Source: Emydura subglobosa (lineage: Eukaryota; Chordata; Testudines; Chelidae). From it: 64,000 nucleotides of DNA. Positions 46,650-59,830 of the stretch are shown here, one piece after another. The stretch lies in NCBI GenBank assembly GCA_007922225.1, contig ML680003.1, positions 62,001 to 126,000 on the forward strand, written 5' to 3'. Both the position numbers and the translations under genes were made by a program. Positions within the stretch are counted from its first letter, which is position 1. Each line of letters opens with the position of its first letter. The notes under the pieces are model-generated. The model was not told where the DNA came from, made no database searches, and saw only the letters and a list, made by a program, of their open reading frames with translations.

Positions 46650-48770
46650 TTACAACAGTTCTCATAGATCTCCGGGTGTTATAGTTTCTGAGCTTCCAGT
46701 GCCACTGTGTGGACATTTCCTGTCATTCATTGAAAATGTTTTTCTAAACGGTGCACCAAAGGGCCCTGATCTCAGTCGGGGCTTCGTGGCAGATAATAAA
46801 TGCCCTGTATGGCTAAACTGATGGCCTGTTTCTAGGGGGTGTTTGTCTCCTGGCTGGTGCAGTAAAACCTACATTCATTGTGGTGGGCATCAAAAAGCAG
46901 AAGTTGGGGTAATGAGCAAAATCCACTTCACCAGGAGTTCCCCGACATAGCAGGACAGAACCAGCATCTCAGTCAATTTCAGTCAAATCAAGCTTTGGAT
47001 GTCGTCCCAATTCCACCGACCATCCAGAAACTCTGCAGCCTTTGCCTGCTGAGCCCTGGGCCAGCTGATTACGCGCTGGGCGTGGATGGACTGTATTTAT
47101 CAACAAGTTAGCCACAGTGCTCAGAATTCCGACCATTAGCAGGGACCAGAGCACTTTGGATTCTGAGCCAGATGCTCTTCATGTACCAGTGTAACTCCTC
47201 TGACTTCAGTGGGGTTACTCCTGATTTACCTTAATGTAAATGAAGGAAAAACCAGCCCTATCAGTTCCTCATTTGGAGGTTTCCTGCCACTTCCCGTCCC
47301 TTCCCCTAGGTCTGCACTAATTCTGACTCCCATCTTTTGTCCTCTCCTGAGTTTTTTATCCCCGGCTTTGATATTCCCCCTCCTCTTTGGTTTGTTCCAT
47401 CGCTGGCAGGAAAGAGATTTAGCTCCAAAGATATTGTTGATTCAGGAAGGGGAAATCCAGAGCCCTTGCATTTATGTAGGACCAGATTCTCAGCTACTGC
47501 AAATCAGCATTGACTTCAGTGGCGACCCCAGTTAACACCAGCTGACCTGCAGTAGCTCTCTTCCACCATTCTTTCCATTTCCTGGTGTTTGAGTGCCTCT
47601 CACTCTGTGACTGTATATGGACACTAAATTCTGTTTTCTGTTTCAGCTTTGCGGTAAGGGGAAGGGGGGGGGGGGGGAAGGAAATTGCATTCTGACTGAG
47701 ACAACTTTGAGCTGCTACACAGAAAACATCAGATCTGCAGCTGACCACGCAAAGAATAAGCAGAGTGAAAAGCTTACAAAGAAATCCACAGTACAAGAAC
47801 CTGACTTGATCCCATCTTGTCACCCTCCAAGCAATGCAAGAATGTTCCCTACCATTGGTTCTCCAGGGCTTCGCCCAGTCCTGTTTAAGTGGTTTCACTA
47901 ATGGGGTTTCCATTGCTTCCTGGGGGAGAATATGCCACAGCCTGATGGACCACCTCACTGTTGCTCAGTTTCACCCATCCAACCACTCCTGTCCCCTGAG
48001 CCTTGTCACTTGTTCCCATGACCCCTGCACACGCTGTTTACCCCAGTTACACACATTTTCCTCTCAATCTCATTAGTCAAATGATCCATGAGCCAGGAGA
48101 AGATCAGGGCTTGTCCACCTAAGTTGCACATGGAGGTGGATCTAGTAGGCATGTGCTGAGCAGGCCTACCAAATCAGACCTCATTCAGAATGTGGCTAGA
48201 GAGGTGATGGTGTGATAACCCTGAGCCCAGAGGTTAGTACACTTACCAGGGATGCGGGAAACCCAGATTCAATTTTCCCCTCTGCAGGAGGAGGAAGAAA
48301 AGATTTAAGGGGGGTTTTCCACCTCTCAGGTGAGTACACCGAGCTATGAGATTTGCTAATGTGAGGATCCCTCAGTCACTCCTGTTAAAGCTGTTCCACT
48401 GTAGATAAATAACTAAAGAATCAGAAGGTGATTAAGAGAGCAAATGACTCTAAATCTCTAAGGAGATGGGAGACTGCAGGTCCAGTCACTCTGCTCCAAT
48501 TATGTATACAAACAAAGTGGAATTGATTTTGCAGCCCCTAAGTATGACATTATTTTTAAAGAAGTGTATAGCCCTCATGGTGGCAAAGAAAATCTCACAA
48601 ACAAGAACCAAGTTCACGTGCGGTGGTGATGTCTGCCTGCATTAGCAAACAGCTGGCTGGACCTTATTTCTAATTTGAAGTTGCCTGATTTAACTTCCAG
48701 CTGTTGGTTCTTGTTCTGCCTTCAGCACCAGATTCATGATTTAGCACCTAGTAATTTCTCCCCATGACGC
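46650..48770. other. No recognised gene
   Basis: Unique-looking sequence with a G run (47663-47677) and a fragment of the GATTTACAC-type tandem unit (47185-47240). A MIR-like remnant lies at 48215-48340. Confidence 0.4.
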
Positions 48771-48774
48771 TGGT

Positions 48775-49135
48775 ACTTGTATACTGAGATCAAGTCACCT
48801 CTTGATCTTCTATTTAATAAGATGAACAGATTGAGCCCTAAATCTCTCATTGTACAGCATTTTTTCCTAGCCTTTGAATAATTTTTAGGCTAATCGCTGC
48901 ATGTCTTCCAATTTTTCAACATCTTTTTTAAAATGTTGACACCAGAACTAGGCACAGTATTCTAATATTGGTCTCATCAATGCCACGTACAGAGCTTACA
49001 TCACCTCTCTACGCCTGCCCTTTACTCCCCTATTTATACATTCAGAGGATAATTAGCCTTTTAGCCACAACAGTGCATTGGGAGCTCATGCTGAGTTGTT
49101 TGTTCACTGTGGCTGCTAGATCCTTCTTGGAGCAG
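48775..49135 (-). repeat. CR1 LINE fragment, antisense
   Basis: ATCAAGTCACCTCTTGATC, CTAATCGCTGCATGTCTTCC and AATATTGGTCTCATCAATGC match the CR1 3' region in reverse. Confidence 0.7.
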
Positions 49136-49736
49136 ATTACAGAGCAAAAAAAAAAAAAAAAAGAAAGAAATAGAAAAAACACAGACAGCAAGAAAAACAC
49201 AAATATTCCAAATGAAATCATCTTTCAGTCCCATGACTTATTGTCTGACCTCCACCCTAAGCACCTGATGACTGGAGCAAATACCATTGAAAACAAAAAT
49301 ACTCATCATGTGAAATCGAAACATACAGAATGAAAATGAGTCACTGGGAAGTACGGCTCAAGTACGGATCCCCACAAGGAACTCTCCTGCTAGCAGATCC
49401 ACACCTTGCCCATCATCTCTCATTTGATATCGAGCTGCTGATTCCCACCTCTGATGGGCCCACGGTGCCACTGCTATCACCCACTTGGTAATCTTTCAAA
49501 TAAGAACTTCCTGCTTTCTCCCATGCTGCCCCGCATGCTTGGGAGAAGCTCCCCATAAACATCCATGAAACTCACTTATCATCCGTCTTCATCTTAACCT
49601 TCTCCTCTGCCATGATGCTTACCAAAAACTTGGTGTGTGGAGATCACTACCCAACATGTGGACCAATGTAGTCTCATTGCTTTCTTGTGCTCTCCTGTCT
49701 GTCTATAGCTATCCATTGTCTCTCCTTTTATATGTA

Positions 49737-50134
49737 GGCTTGGTCTACACTACGCAGTTAGGCTGATGCAATGCAGCTTACATTGACCTAGCTATGGATG
49801 TGTCTACACTCAAATTTTGCTCCCGCTGATGTAGCTGGCCTTCTGTGCCGACTAACGCCACCTCCATAAGAGGCGTAGAGTCAAAGCTGATGTAATTAGG
49901 TCAATGCAGTGTCAGTGTAGACACTGTGTTGTTTACGCCGACTATTACTGGCTTCAGGAGGCGTCCCACAATGCCCCGCACTGACATTGTATAATCAATA
50001 CAAGCACTCCTGGTGAGGATGCACACCACTGACACAAAGAGCAAAGTGTAGACCCGCACAAACAATGTAATTACTGCGGCAGCTGTCTGCCAACGAAAGT
50101 TAGGTCGACTTAATTTTGTAGCGTAGACATGCCC
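49737..50134. mobile_element. Harbinger-like element, about 400 bases
   Basis: It begins GGCTTGGTCTACACTACG and ends GTAGCGTAGACATGCCC, followed by TTA. Interior GTGTCTACACTC (49800) and CAGTGTAGACAC (49912) suggest a second element nested in it. Confidence 0.6.
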
Positions 50135-50854
50135 TTAGGTAATAAGCTCATTGGGGCAACCCTTTTTTGTTCTGTGTTTGTCCAGCACCCTGCGCAATAG
50201 GGTCCTTCTCCATGACTGTGCTCCCAGGCAATGTAATAACACAGAATAACTAATAATGTGCAAAGCTAAGACAGATCCTCCCCATATATGGAGTCAGTGA
50301 CCACAAACTATTGGAAGGAACAAAGCCTGGCCCAATTTCAGATAAGAGCGGCTGAGCCATCAATGTGACGGGGACCGAGGCAGCAGCCAGGTTTATGCTC
50401 CAGACATCTGCCAGCACCGCTACGTCACTCAGGGGTGTGAAAAAGTGTGGTCCCCATTGGACAAATCTGCATCAGCAAAAGCCGCTAGTGTGATCGCAGC
50501 TACACCAGCAAAACGGCACTTTTCCCAGAACAGCTAGTATCATGGGGGAGGGGAGCTGGTTTTACGCTAGGCCTGACCTACACTAGAAAAGTTATGCCAG
50601 TGTAACGAGGGCAGCTAAGGGTGTGACGTTTAATGATATACTGGTCTAAGCCCTAGTGAGGGCACAATGACACTGCTAGAAAGTTTATTTTACATCCTGA
50701 GATAGAATGAACTACTGGTATAAGCACTTTTCTACCAGTATCACTGAGTCTATGCCAGTTTGTCCTTGCCCCACTTTAACGATAGTTGAATGATTAGAGT
50801 GGCAGAGCTGTCTGGTGTGCACATCAAGCTCTTATCATCAGTCGATCTCAGTGT

Positions 50855-51005
50855 GCTTTCCAAAGAGGGCAAGATCATTATCCCCATTGTACAGATGGGG
50901 AAACTGAGGCACGGAAAGAGGAGGTGCCTTGCCCAAGGTCACCCAGTGGGCCAGTGGCAGACCCAGATCTGCTGAGTCCCAGTCCAGTGCTCTACCCACT
51001 GGGCA
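50855..51005 (-). repeat. Core-SINE/MIR-like copy, antisense
   Basis: CAGATGGGGAAACTGAGGCA and CCTTGCCCAAGGTCACCCAG are present. Confidence 0.75.
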
Positions 51006-54000
51006 CAAGGCCCTAGGGCCTTGCTCTCACATCCAAACCCAACGGGACGCCACTACAAGCGCCGGGGTCAGGTCAGAAGCAACTTGATCCTCCGAGATTA
51101 GGATCAAGTAGTCTCTGATCACTTCCTCCGGCCCATGGGGTTAGCGTGGTGGCAGCCATGTGCCCTGCTCCTGCCAGCCACCACCACCACCTCGCTGCAT
51201 GCGCTGTGTAATGAGACAGCTAAGGTTGTGGGTGCTGGCACTCAAGGTGGTGGTGACTGGCAAAAGTATGGCATGCTGCCACGGCAACCTGATGGGCAGC
51301 AGGCGGCCAGAGACCGATTGCAGACACAGGGAACAGAAGGCCCTCACCAGGCTGAGCCCCAAAGACTAGGCGGCGCCAGCGCTGACTCAGGTTCAGGGGG
51401 ACGTGTCAGGTTTGGGTCAGGTCTCAAAAATGACTTGACCCCATGTGGCCTTGGGTGGGGAATCAGGTCCGGTTCGGGCTAGGCCGGAATAGACCTCTAC
51501 AAGCCCCTAACGTGGACATAACCCCAATGGCACTTTCTTCTGCAATGCCCCAAATCCCAGAGAGTGCGAGAAGCAGAGATCGCCTCCAGGTCTCGGGAAT
51601 CATAAAAAACCATCACCCAGGAAAACCTGCACCTGACGCCGAGCAGCAGGAGAAAGACAGAGCCAGGCTACTGAGAAAGCTGCCATTGGTTCAGTCAGGC
51701 ACAGCCATGACAAATGGACACAGGATAAGACAGCAGCATGCACACACCTGTCCTAGGCAGATGGTACCCGAGGGATCAGTCTGTTACACGGGTAGCACTT
51801 GTTCTGCCATGGAATGGACTTACATGTGTCTCCACCAGTGCACTTTCCAGGCTACTCTGCACCTTCACTGGTCACAACACCAGCTCAGGGGTTGTGCTGT
51901 GGAAACCCCAATTCCCCAGCGCAGCGTGTTTACATGGGAGGAGGAAATCGGAGGCTTGGTATCTCTGCTTCCCCTAGTCACCCCTCCTCACCAGCCAGAC
52001 GGCCTCTCTATTCCCGCCCTCTCTCCTCTTCCGGCCCTCCCACGAACTGGTTTGGTTTCCTTTTCCTCATCCTCACAGCATTTCTGAGAAATCACGTGTC
52101 CCTTCCCCTCCCCGCTTTCAAATGCCAGCCAACCCTCAGTGTTCTTCAAACCAGGAAGTGAAATGAACAAGAGGATTACAGAGCAGGAAACTCACCCATC
52201 CTGTTCTATGTATGGGCTAGTGGGGAGATTGTCCCCCTGGGGAGAGGGGGGAATACCCACTGTCACCTAATGGATCCCAGGACGACTGTCTCCCTGGCAA
52301 GGACTCTGCTTCACTCCCAGGGAGAGTGAGGGATCAGGATGCTGAGTTTCTGCTTCTTTGTTTTCAAGCACCTTTATCAAAGGGATTTGTTTTAGTGAGC
52401 AGGTTTGTTCCCCTCTTCTAGGGGCTCCTGCAGAGTTAACTCCTGTTATATCGCAAGTGCTGCCCTTAACCCAAATCCCAGCCACATCCAAAGCCCGTTC
52501 ACTCCAGTGTGCTGGTGTTTTTAGCTTGTCGGCTGCTAACGCAACAGCTCCATGCAGTGCAAGTGTTAATTCGCAGAGTGGCCGCTCTCAGTCCAGCCTA
52601 CGTCTATTCCTCTTTCCTGCTTATTCCTGCCCATTCTCCTCTTCCTTCCCCCAAAACACCATCCCCCTTTTCTCTTGCCTTCAGTAGTGCCAGTCCTAAA
52701 CTCGTGAGCTGGGCCCCCCTGAGATTTTTTTTTAAAGAGTTGTTTGTACAGTGCCTAGTGCAATGTGGTCCTGGTCCACAGCTTAGGGGTCCTAGATGCT
52801 ACCCAAATATAAGCAGCAATACATTTGGGATTCTCTCTCTTTTTTCTTTTCTTTTTTTTTTTTTGCCTTCTGTTAGCTGATCACATGCTTTTCACGCTTT
52901 TCTCCACAACTGTGAGAGCTAGAAACTTACTTTTTTTAAAAATGAAAGCTGAATTTTCACCTCACACATCTCACATTGAAGGGATCAATGAAAAGGAGGG
53001 AACACAGCTCAGCCCCAACAACCGGGGAGTGGAGTCAGATGAATTAAGGCACTCTCATATACACACACACCCATGAGACTCGTCACAAATTGTGGGCTGA
53101 GTCTGACAAAAGCAACTGCTGTCCGGAAGGAGGGGCATTTCAACTGACACAGTCACTGCAAGGACTGAGGTAAGCAAAGGGGCCTGTAGCGAGGGTTTAT
53201 GAGCTAAGTGCTAGGGCAGCGAGAACAGGGGCTCTATCCCGGGGCCAAGGGAAAAGGGCTGGGGGCGGTGCCTCACCCTAGCCCCGCAACACTGAGGAAG
53301 GAAGGGAGATAGGTGGGAGGAAGGAGGGGGCAATGGGCGGGACTCCTCTTGATTCAGTTTGGGATTTGTTTGCATCTTGTATTTCAAATCAATGCAGCCA
53401 GTGTCTCAAGTGGGGAAAGTGCCCCTGCCTTGCTCTGAAATTTGGTCAGGGGCGCAGAGCAGGAAGAAAGATCTGGTGCAGCTGCGGAAGCAAGAGGCAG
53501 GGGAGGAGGAGAAGTGGGTGGAAAATCTGCACTCCGATTGGTTGTACAGGGTCTAGTTCCATGTTGTTGTCATTTAATCTTGTGTTAGTTGCTTTTTTTT
53601 GTGGCTTTCATTTTCGAGCCTGACCTTTTGTGCCACGTTCTACAGACCCCCGAAAAGCCTATTTTTCCTCCACCACTGACTCACAGCTTGTCTCTCTTTG
53701 CTGCTCTTATGGTGATGATGGATTCTTTGTATTGCAATCATGCCTGGGAGCCGCAATCATGAATTAGGACCTCATTGTGCCTGGGCTGAGTACAAACACA
53801 GAACAAAGATCTTAGGAATCTCTTAAACATACCCCCAACATGGGTAAAGCTCCACTGCCTCCTTTTTTTTTGTTAACATCATCTTCATTACAGAGCAGGC
53901 ACCATTTCAGGAAGAGACTTCCTTCCCCCCCACACCGGCTTTGAGAGAGAAACTAAAACCAGCCAATAAAACAACAATGCAAAAAGGACACACAGCGGTT

Positions 54001-55160
54001 CCTCATAGCTGAGACATTTGTCAGAGGCAATCTAGATGAAAAGTACAAGATTCTAGAGCCTCCTTGGGGCAGGGATTGCAGGCTAAAGTCTGAGGTGATG
54101 TGAAAGGGGTCTAAGGCTGTTGTTTGTGTTACCACTGGTGAGTGTGTTATATGTGGGCCTCAAAGCTGATCCAGAGGCTATGAGTCTAATACAGCCCTAG
54201 CTATGGCGCTTTATCTTGAGCTGTAGCAGCTTGTGGGTTTTTTTACTCTGGTGGTCCCTGGTTCTATCCACAATGCGGCCTGCTAAGAAACTGACAGGCA
54301 CATTTTCAGTGGGTGTTTACACTGATTCCAGCTATTGGGGTCAGGTGCACCACTGCAAGCTTATAGCATCTGATTTCTGTTGCCCTGCACTTTGTGCAGT
54401 CATTTCCACAAGTGCAGAGGGGGTGCAACAACTTTGTACTGGTGTCAGTTACTGTCAGACGTGCCAGGTGCTAGGGTCAGGCTCCTGAATTGTCCCAGGA
54501 AAGTTTGGTTTTGCTCCAAACTGGGATTAAATGCATGGATGCAAATTGTGGTTTATAGCGCTTCACTCTGTCTGCATTTAAGGTTTGGACTGATGCAGCT
54601 ACACCAGTGACTGCAATCTGGGCAGATCCCCCAATGTAGACAAAGCCTTTACCCTCCCTGTCGCTCTTACTCACAGACCCTGCCTTTACAGAGGAATCCA
54701 TCAGCTTAACATCATTTGACGGAGAGCTCTTTAGAAAAAGGAAGACATTTTATTTAGGTTCTCGGCTTCTCTTGTGGGTGCTGAGCCCCTTTGAAAATCC
54801 TCGGCTGTGCTACATTGTTTGTTCCATCGGCAAGCATAATAAGAAGAGTTTGGAGTAGTGTTTAGTGGCTTTCATTTCCATGGCGTCACTGTATCTATGG
54901 TCACTCTATCAAACAAAGGCCTTTTTTCTAGTTGAAAGCTTGTGAGTGTTGTTAAGACTGGGAGCAGCTATTTAATTACCATGATGCAGCACATAAAGCT
55001 CCAAACCAGTCCAGGCAAGTAGGATTTAGCCCTGGGGTAGCAAACCTACCCCATGGTATGGTGTGCTCTATATCAGGTCATTTTTGACACAGACACTGGT
55101 TGTTAAAGCATCTAAATTCTCCAGAGTAGACAAGTCCTAGAGCTAGCTCTTTGCAGCTGC
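51006..55160. other. Long stretch without a recognised gene
   Basis: The long open frames at 51.1-52.1 kb are compositional and match no family I know. A SINE tail (GTACAGTGCCTAGTGCAATG) is at 52746-52815 and another SINE fragment at 53720-53830. The stretch 53140-53180 ends in a gtaagc donor but has no coding support. Confidence 0.4.
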
Positions 55161-55164
55161 AGAG

Positions 55165-55350
55165 GCAGTTTGACCTAGTGGATACTGACTGATTCCAGTG
55201 GCTCTGCCTCTGGTTTGCTGGGTGATCTTGGGTAAGTCACTTTTGGGCTCTGTGCCTTCATTTCCCGCTCCTGTAACATGACGATAACGATCCTGACCTC
55301 CTGTATAAAGTGATTTGCGATCTACTGATGAAATGCACGAGGTATATGCA
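55165..55350 (+). repeat. Core-SINE/MIR-like copy
   Basis: GTTTGACCTAGTGGATACTG, GGTGATCTTGGGTAAGTCAC and AAGTGATTTGCGATC give the head, core and tail. Confidence 0.65.
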
Positions 55351-55584
55351 ATTGGGTTTGTCAAAAATGTGACCAAGGAGCTGCAAAAGAAGATCAGTTT
55401 TAAAAAATAAAACAAACCCTCCCAGACTAGGGGGACTTAACATACATGACAGATACAATATAAAATAGTTAGAGGTGATTCCTAGTATATCCTTCTTATT
55501 TGTTTCCGCTGTGAGATAAACAGTCCTAGCCTTTCTAGAGCATGAAGATTATTTTTATTTATTATGTGTATTAGGGTGATCTTA

Positions 55585-55760
55585 GAGGCCCCAGCCGAGA
55601 TCAGGGCCACATTGTGCCAGGTGCTGCACGGACATACCGCGAGAGACAATCCTTGTCCCAGCTGAGATCAGGGCCCTGTTGTGCAGGGCCCCATTGTGCT
55701 AGGTGCTGTACATACCAGTAACAAAGCAGATAGTTCTTAACCCAGAGTGCTTAAAACCTA
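55585..55760 (+). repeat. SINE copies, partly duplicated
   Basis: GAGATCAGGGCC with ATTGTGCCAGGTGCTG occurs at 55600-55630 and again with ATTGTGCTAGGTGCTGTAC at 55667-55710, two overlapping tails of the family at 13540. Confidence 0.65.
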
Positions 55761-56006
55761 GGTGTCTGACAGGATGCAACAGGTTGTTGAAAGGGACAAA
55801 TGGGGCAGGGGTGAGTTTGGAGGATGAGGTGCCACTAAAGCAAACAGTTTTGCCGAAGTCACAGCTTGCAAATCTCTTGGTTGTTATATTACAGAGCCTA
55901 CAGGTTCCACAGCCAGGCACTCCAGCAGATTGGACAGGCACCAATTCTGGAATAAGGCATTGACCATTGATCAGAGCGAGGCATGCCCCAGAGTGCCTAG
56001 GAAGAG

Positions 56007-56091
56007 ATGGGGAAAGGCACACAGAAGAAGGCAACTGATCCAGAGAAGCTGCTCAAAGTCCCAGGAGATGCAGAGAAAGGAGCAAAGCAAG
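56007..56091 (+). CDS. Candidate isolated first coding exon (Lys-rich N-terminus)
   Basis: The ATG has G at -3 and G at +4. It opens 28 codons beginning MGKGTQKKATDPEKLL and ends CAA-G before a gtaatc donor, so the exon is 85 bases long with a phase 1 exit. The same length and phase are found in exon 1 of the KLRB1-like gene, and the CLEC2-like and Ig genes also leave exon 1 in phase 1. The composition (Lys, Glu, Asp, no hydrophobic run) would suit a type II protein's cytoplasmic tail. I found no matching membrane-span or lectin exon on this strand before 64000, so the rest lies outside the window, is lost, or the exon is spurious. There is no similarity I can name. Confidence 0.25.
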
Positions 56092-56879
56092 GTAATCAAC
56101 TGAGTATAAATGCCTTGGGGAAAGGTTAGAGAGTGTCACTGATTCACAGAGAGGGAAGCAAATTTTCTAGAGGAGGAGGGGGAACAAAAGCTGTTTGGGC
56201 CCAGATCCATGGACTTTAGCAGCCTAAATTCCTTTGTGGATCTTCTGAACTAACACCCAATGTATGTGCAACCTGTCACTGTTAACCCCAATGCCCTTGA
56301 GAGCAGGACGAGATGTGGGATTGGAGAGAGTGAGCCATTGGCACAGAGATGATACTTAAAGCCATGTGAGATCAATACCGGGCAGGGTGTGAAGTTGGAA
56401 AACCAGAGGGCTGAGTTCTTTAAGCTTTAAAATGCAGCTAGCACATCCCTAAAGAGCCTGTCTTGGCAAAGGTTGTGCACACCAACACCTGACATGTATG
56501 TATGCAATTGAACAGTGATTGGAGCTAGCTGAGCAACTGGGGCATGTAGCTACCCGAATGAATTAGGATTTCTGTGGGTGTAACAGAAACGTACCCTGTT
56601 TTTTGACTGATGCAACCTTTCAACTTTCTGGAAATTTGGGGCCGAATACCAAAGGAGGGGTGTCTTATAGACAACATCTGTATTTATGGTGGGAAACAAG
56701 ATATGTCTGGAAGGGGGGTCATTACAAAGTGTGGAGGTGCTCCCATGATTTTTGGAAAGCACGGGCACTGGAAAAAATTTTGTGGTCATAGCTGCGAACC
56801 AACCAATATGAGCTCCCAAGGTGATGCTGGAATGAAAAGGGTGAAGTGGAAAGGTGAAGTCTTGTGTGTAGACAGCTCT

Positions 56880-57390
56880 GATGAGATCATTACTGGATAC
56901 CATGTCCACTTCTGATGTCCACACTTGATAAAAGGATGTTAGCAAACTGGAAGGAGTTCAGAGAAGATCTACAAGCCTGATTTGAGGTCGGGAAAACCTG
57001 CCTTAAGAAGCTCAATCTAATTAGCTTAACAAAGGGAAGGTTAAGAGTTGACTTGATCACGTTCTATAAGTACCTACGTAGAGAGATTTCTGAGAGAAGA
57101 GGGCTCTTTGACTAGCACATTAGAGCAGAATGAGATCCAGTGGCTGGAGTCTGGAGCTAGACAAATACAGGACTAGAAATAAGGTGTGAAGTTTTAAGAA
57201 TAAGGAATATTTTGCCTGGAGACATGATGGATTATCCAGTGCTTGGAATCTCCAAGTCAAGAGTGGATGTCTCTCTACCATTTCTGCTCCAGTTCAAAAA
57301 GACATTATGAGTTCAGCGGGTGGAATTCTCTGGCTCGTATTAGGTCAGACTAGATGGTCAGGGTGCTTCTGGTTTTAGATGCTATGAAGT
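56880..57390 (+). repeat. CR1-like LINE 3' tail, sense
   Basis: GAGATCATTACTGGATACCATG, CAGAGAAGATCTACAAG and CAGACTAGATGGTCAGGGTGC are the landmarks. Confidence 0.65.
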
Positions 57391-57819
57391 AGGCATCAGA
57401 AGCACTTCAATTCCGCTTCTTCTCGTAACCTAAACATAAACCTGCTTGGTTTATCAGGGGGATTGAACCCCGTATCTCTGTCTTTAAAAGCATAAGCATG
57501 GATGGCCTGCCTGCAGCACTACCCTAAACCCATGCCCACCTATGTCCCAAAATAACCTCTGGCCATCCATAATGCTGGTCTCTAGAAAGCAGCACAAAAT
57601 ACCCCTGGGTTCCCTGGGATTCCTATTTCTGAGTAGAGCTGGTGAGTCAGAGCAGAACTAGTTGCAGAACTTGACTGGACAGGAAAAATAGCTCATGATG
57701 AATAAACGCAACCACTGGTTTTGTGTTGACATTTAAAAAGCAGCAGATGTCTGAGCTGTTAATGGAAGGGACATGGGGTGGGGGGGATGTGATGAGCGAC
57801 TGTATTTTCCAGCTACAGC

Positions 57820-57851
57820 CCCCCCCCCCCCCCCCCCCAAAAAAAAAAAAA
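57820..57851. repeat. Poly-C run joined to a poly-A run
   Basis: About 20 cytosines are followed directly by about 13 adenines. The lengths may be affected by assembly error. Confidence 0.85.
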
Positions 57852-57984
57852 TCCCACTAAACTGTGGCCCTCAAGTATGACTATGCTAATTGGAGGTTGA
57901 AATGACCATTCTGCAGAAAATTTCAACATTTTGAAATGTCCTTTTGTCCCACATGGAAACAAAATGTTGAATTTCCCACAAAAT

Positions 57985-58205
57985 GACTACATTGGCTTCC
58001 CATAGAATTCAAATCACTTTCAAGATCTCAATCCTTATTTCAAGGCGCTTGATGGTCTGGGGCCAATATACCTAAGAGACCATCTAAAACTCCGGGACAA
58101 AGACCGTGGTCAACATCTCTTGTCCTCTGGCTCAATGGAACGCTCAACTATAAAAAAGTAAAACTGGTCTGGGTGGAAGACAGAACTTTCTTCGGGTATT
58201 AAAAT
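57985..58205 (+). repeat. L2-like LINE relic
   Basis: LHWLPIEFK followed, after frameshifts, by LGPIYLRDHLKLRDKD resembles the reverse transcriptase C-terminal region of L2-type elements. Confidence 0.5.
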
Positions 58206-59249
58206 ACATTCTTAACAATGAGACATTCCACTGCACATGCCTTTCCCTCTGGGGAAAGGATGCAAGAACAAACATGCTAGATGTGTAGTCACATTTTTAA
58301 TGCATGATTGGAAGGCACTCAGATACAGTGATTAACCTAGTATAAAAACCAATTTTAATTAGAATAGACCTTACTGAAAGGTTTTATATATATTATTTAA
58401 TTAGAACAAACTGAAAATGATGAACTTTTCAGTGGAAAGTTCAACTATCCTGAAAATGATATACTGAAAACAATATAGTGAAAACAATCTACTTCAATAA
58501 TGTTCCCTAGACATTTTGAACAAAATCAATACATTCCCCCCAAATGCTTCAATTGCACCAAATCAGAATTTTCCAACAGAAAACTGTTCTATCAGAAATT
58601 TTTCAATCAGCCCCCGTGTCAGTAGAACTAGTTGAAATTTCTCATTCAAAACTTTCCCCCCAAAAGTGTCCTTTTTAAGATTAAAAAAAAAAAAAAATCC
58701 AAAATACCTGAAAATATTTCATTGCTCAAAACTGGAAAGTGATTTTTTTGTGTGTGTGGTTTGTCCAAAAAAACAGAACCCCACGCCCACAGTTTTCAGA
58801 CAATACGTTTGCCACTGTCCAGCCTGCTCTGTGTGTTCAGAAAAAGCGTGCATTGGATTATGACTGGAAATGTGTTTTCATAGTCCCATAACTTTAATCT
58901 GAAGTGTCTGAATCTGACCTACTACATTTGGGTAGAAATATGGGGCACGACCTCTCCAACTCCTTACCAGCATTCCTCCTGTAGCCCAAGAAGTAGATTC
59001 ATAGAGTTAAAAGCTGGAAGAGATCATCAGATCACCTGACCTCCTGTATAGGACAGATAATTAAACTTCACCCAAATACCTCTATGTTGAGCCCAGTTAA
59101 ACGAAAGCATTTTATCCTCAAGAAACAAGCAGGGATCAGGAGAGACTGAAGTGTCACCAATGCCCACATCCCCCTGGAACACCAGAGAGATTAGAGTTTC
59201 CTTGGCATTCAAAGATGATTGTCTTCCAATAAAATGATAGCCAGTTATT

Positions 59250-59830
59250 GCTAGTGAATATGCAGGTACCTAATGAGATTGATCCAGAATCCACAGCTCT
59301 TGTCACAGTTGGGACAGACATTTCCCAATGGAAGGGGTGGATCTGGATTAAGTTGTGCTATGGCACGATCCTTCCTCCTTTCCAATTTCTCCATTTCCTG
59401 TTGTCTCCATTGGATCTTGAAATACTGGCATCCTTGCCACAAAGTCCTTTTCCATTTTGGTCGATCGAGGGCTGAGGTTTCCCATGAGTTTGTCAATATT
59501 GCACTTCTTTATTTTGGCTTTGAAGGTGTCTTTGAATTGCTTATTTTGCCCAGCCCTCGACTATTGGCCATCGCTCAGCTGTGAGAACATGACCTGCTTT
59601 GGGAATCAATTTTCTGACATTCGAAGAACATGAGCTATGCAATGGAGTTGGTGTTGGAGGATCATAGCTTCAGTGCTAGTGGTTTTGGCTTGGGATAAAT
59701 AACTGATGTTGGTGCATCGATCATGCCACTTGATTCAGAAGATCTTGTGGCAGCACCATTGCTGGTATCGTTCAAGAACTTTGTGAAACATGTCTAAATG
59801 GTCCCAACAGGCAACCCCATACACTAAGCT
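59250..59830 (-). pseudogene. Relic LINE ORF2 3' end with terminal zinc-finger-like motif
   Basis: On the minus strand, from about 59790 down, frameshifted words read IKWHDRCTNISYLSQA, then LQHQLHCIAHVLRM, then SWETSALDRPKWKRT, and the copy ends CPNCDKSCG with a distal HIH (Cys-x2-Cys...His-x-His). This order matches the 3' end of RTE-like LINE polyproteins of animals. Several stops and frame changes make it non-functional. The nearest SINE/LINE tails to its left are unrelated. Confidence 0.6.

Noticed and set aside
51443..52087. Plus-strand open frame of 214 codons, the longest in the window
   Set aside because: Composition is low in hydrophobic patterning, no domain is recognisable, and overlapping frames of similar length exist, so it looks like chance openness in GC-rich sequence.
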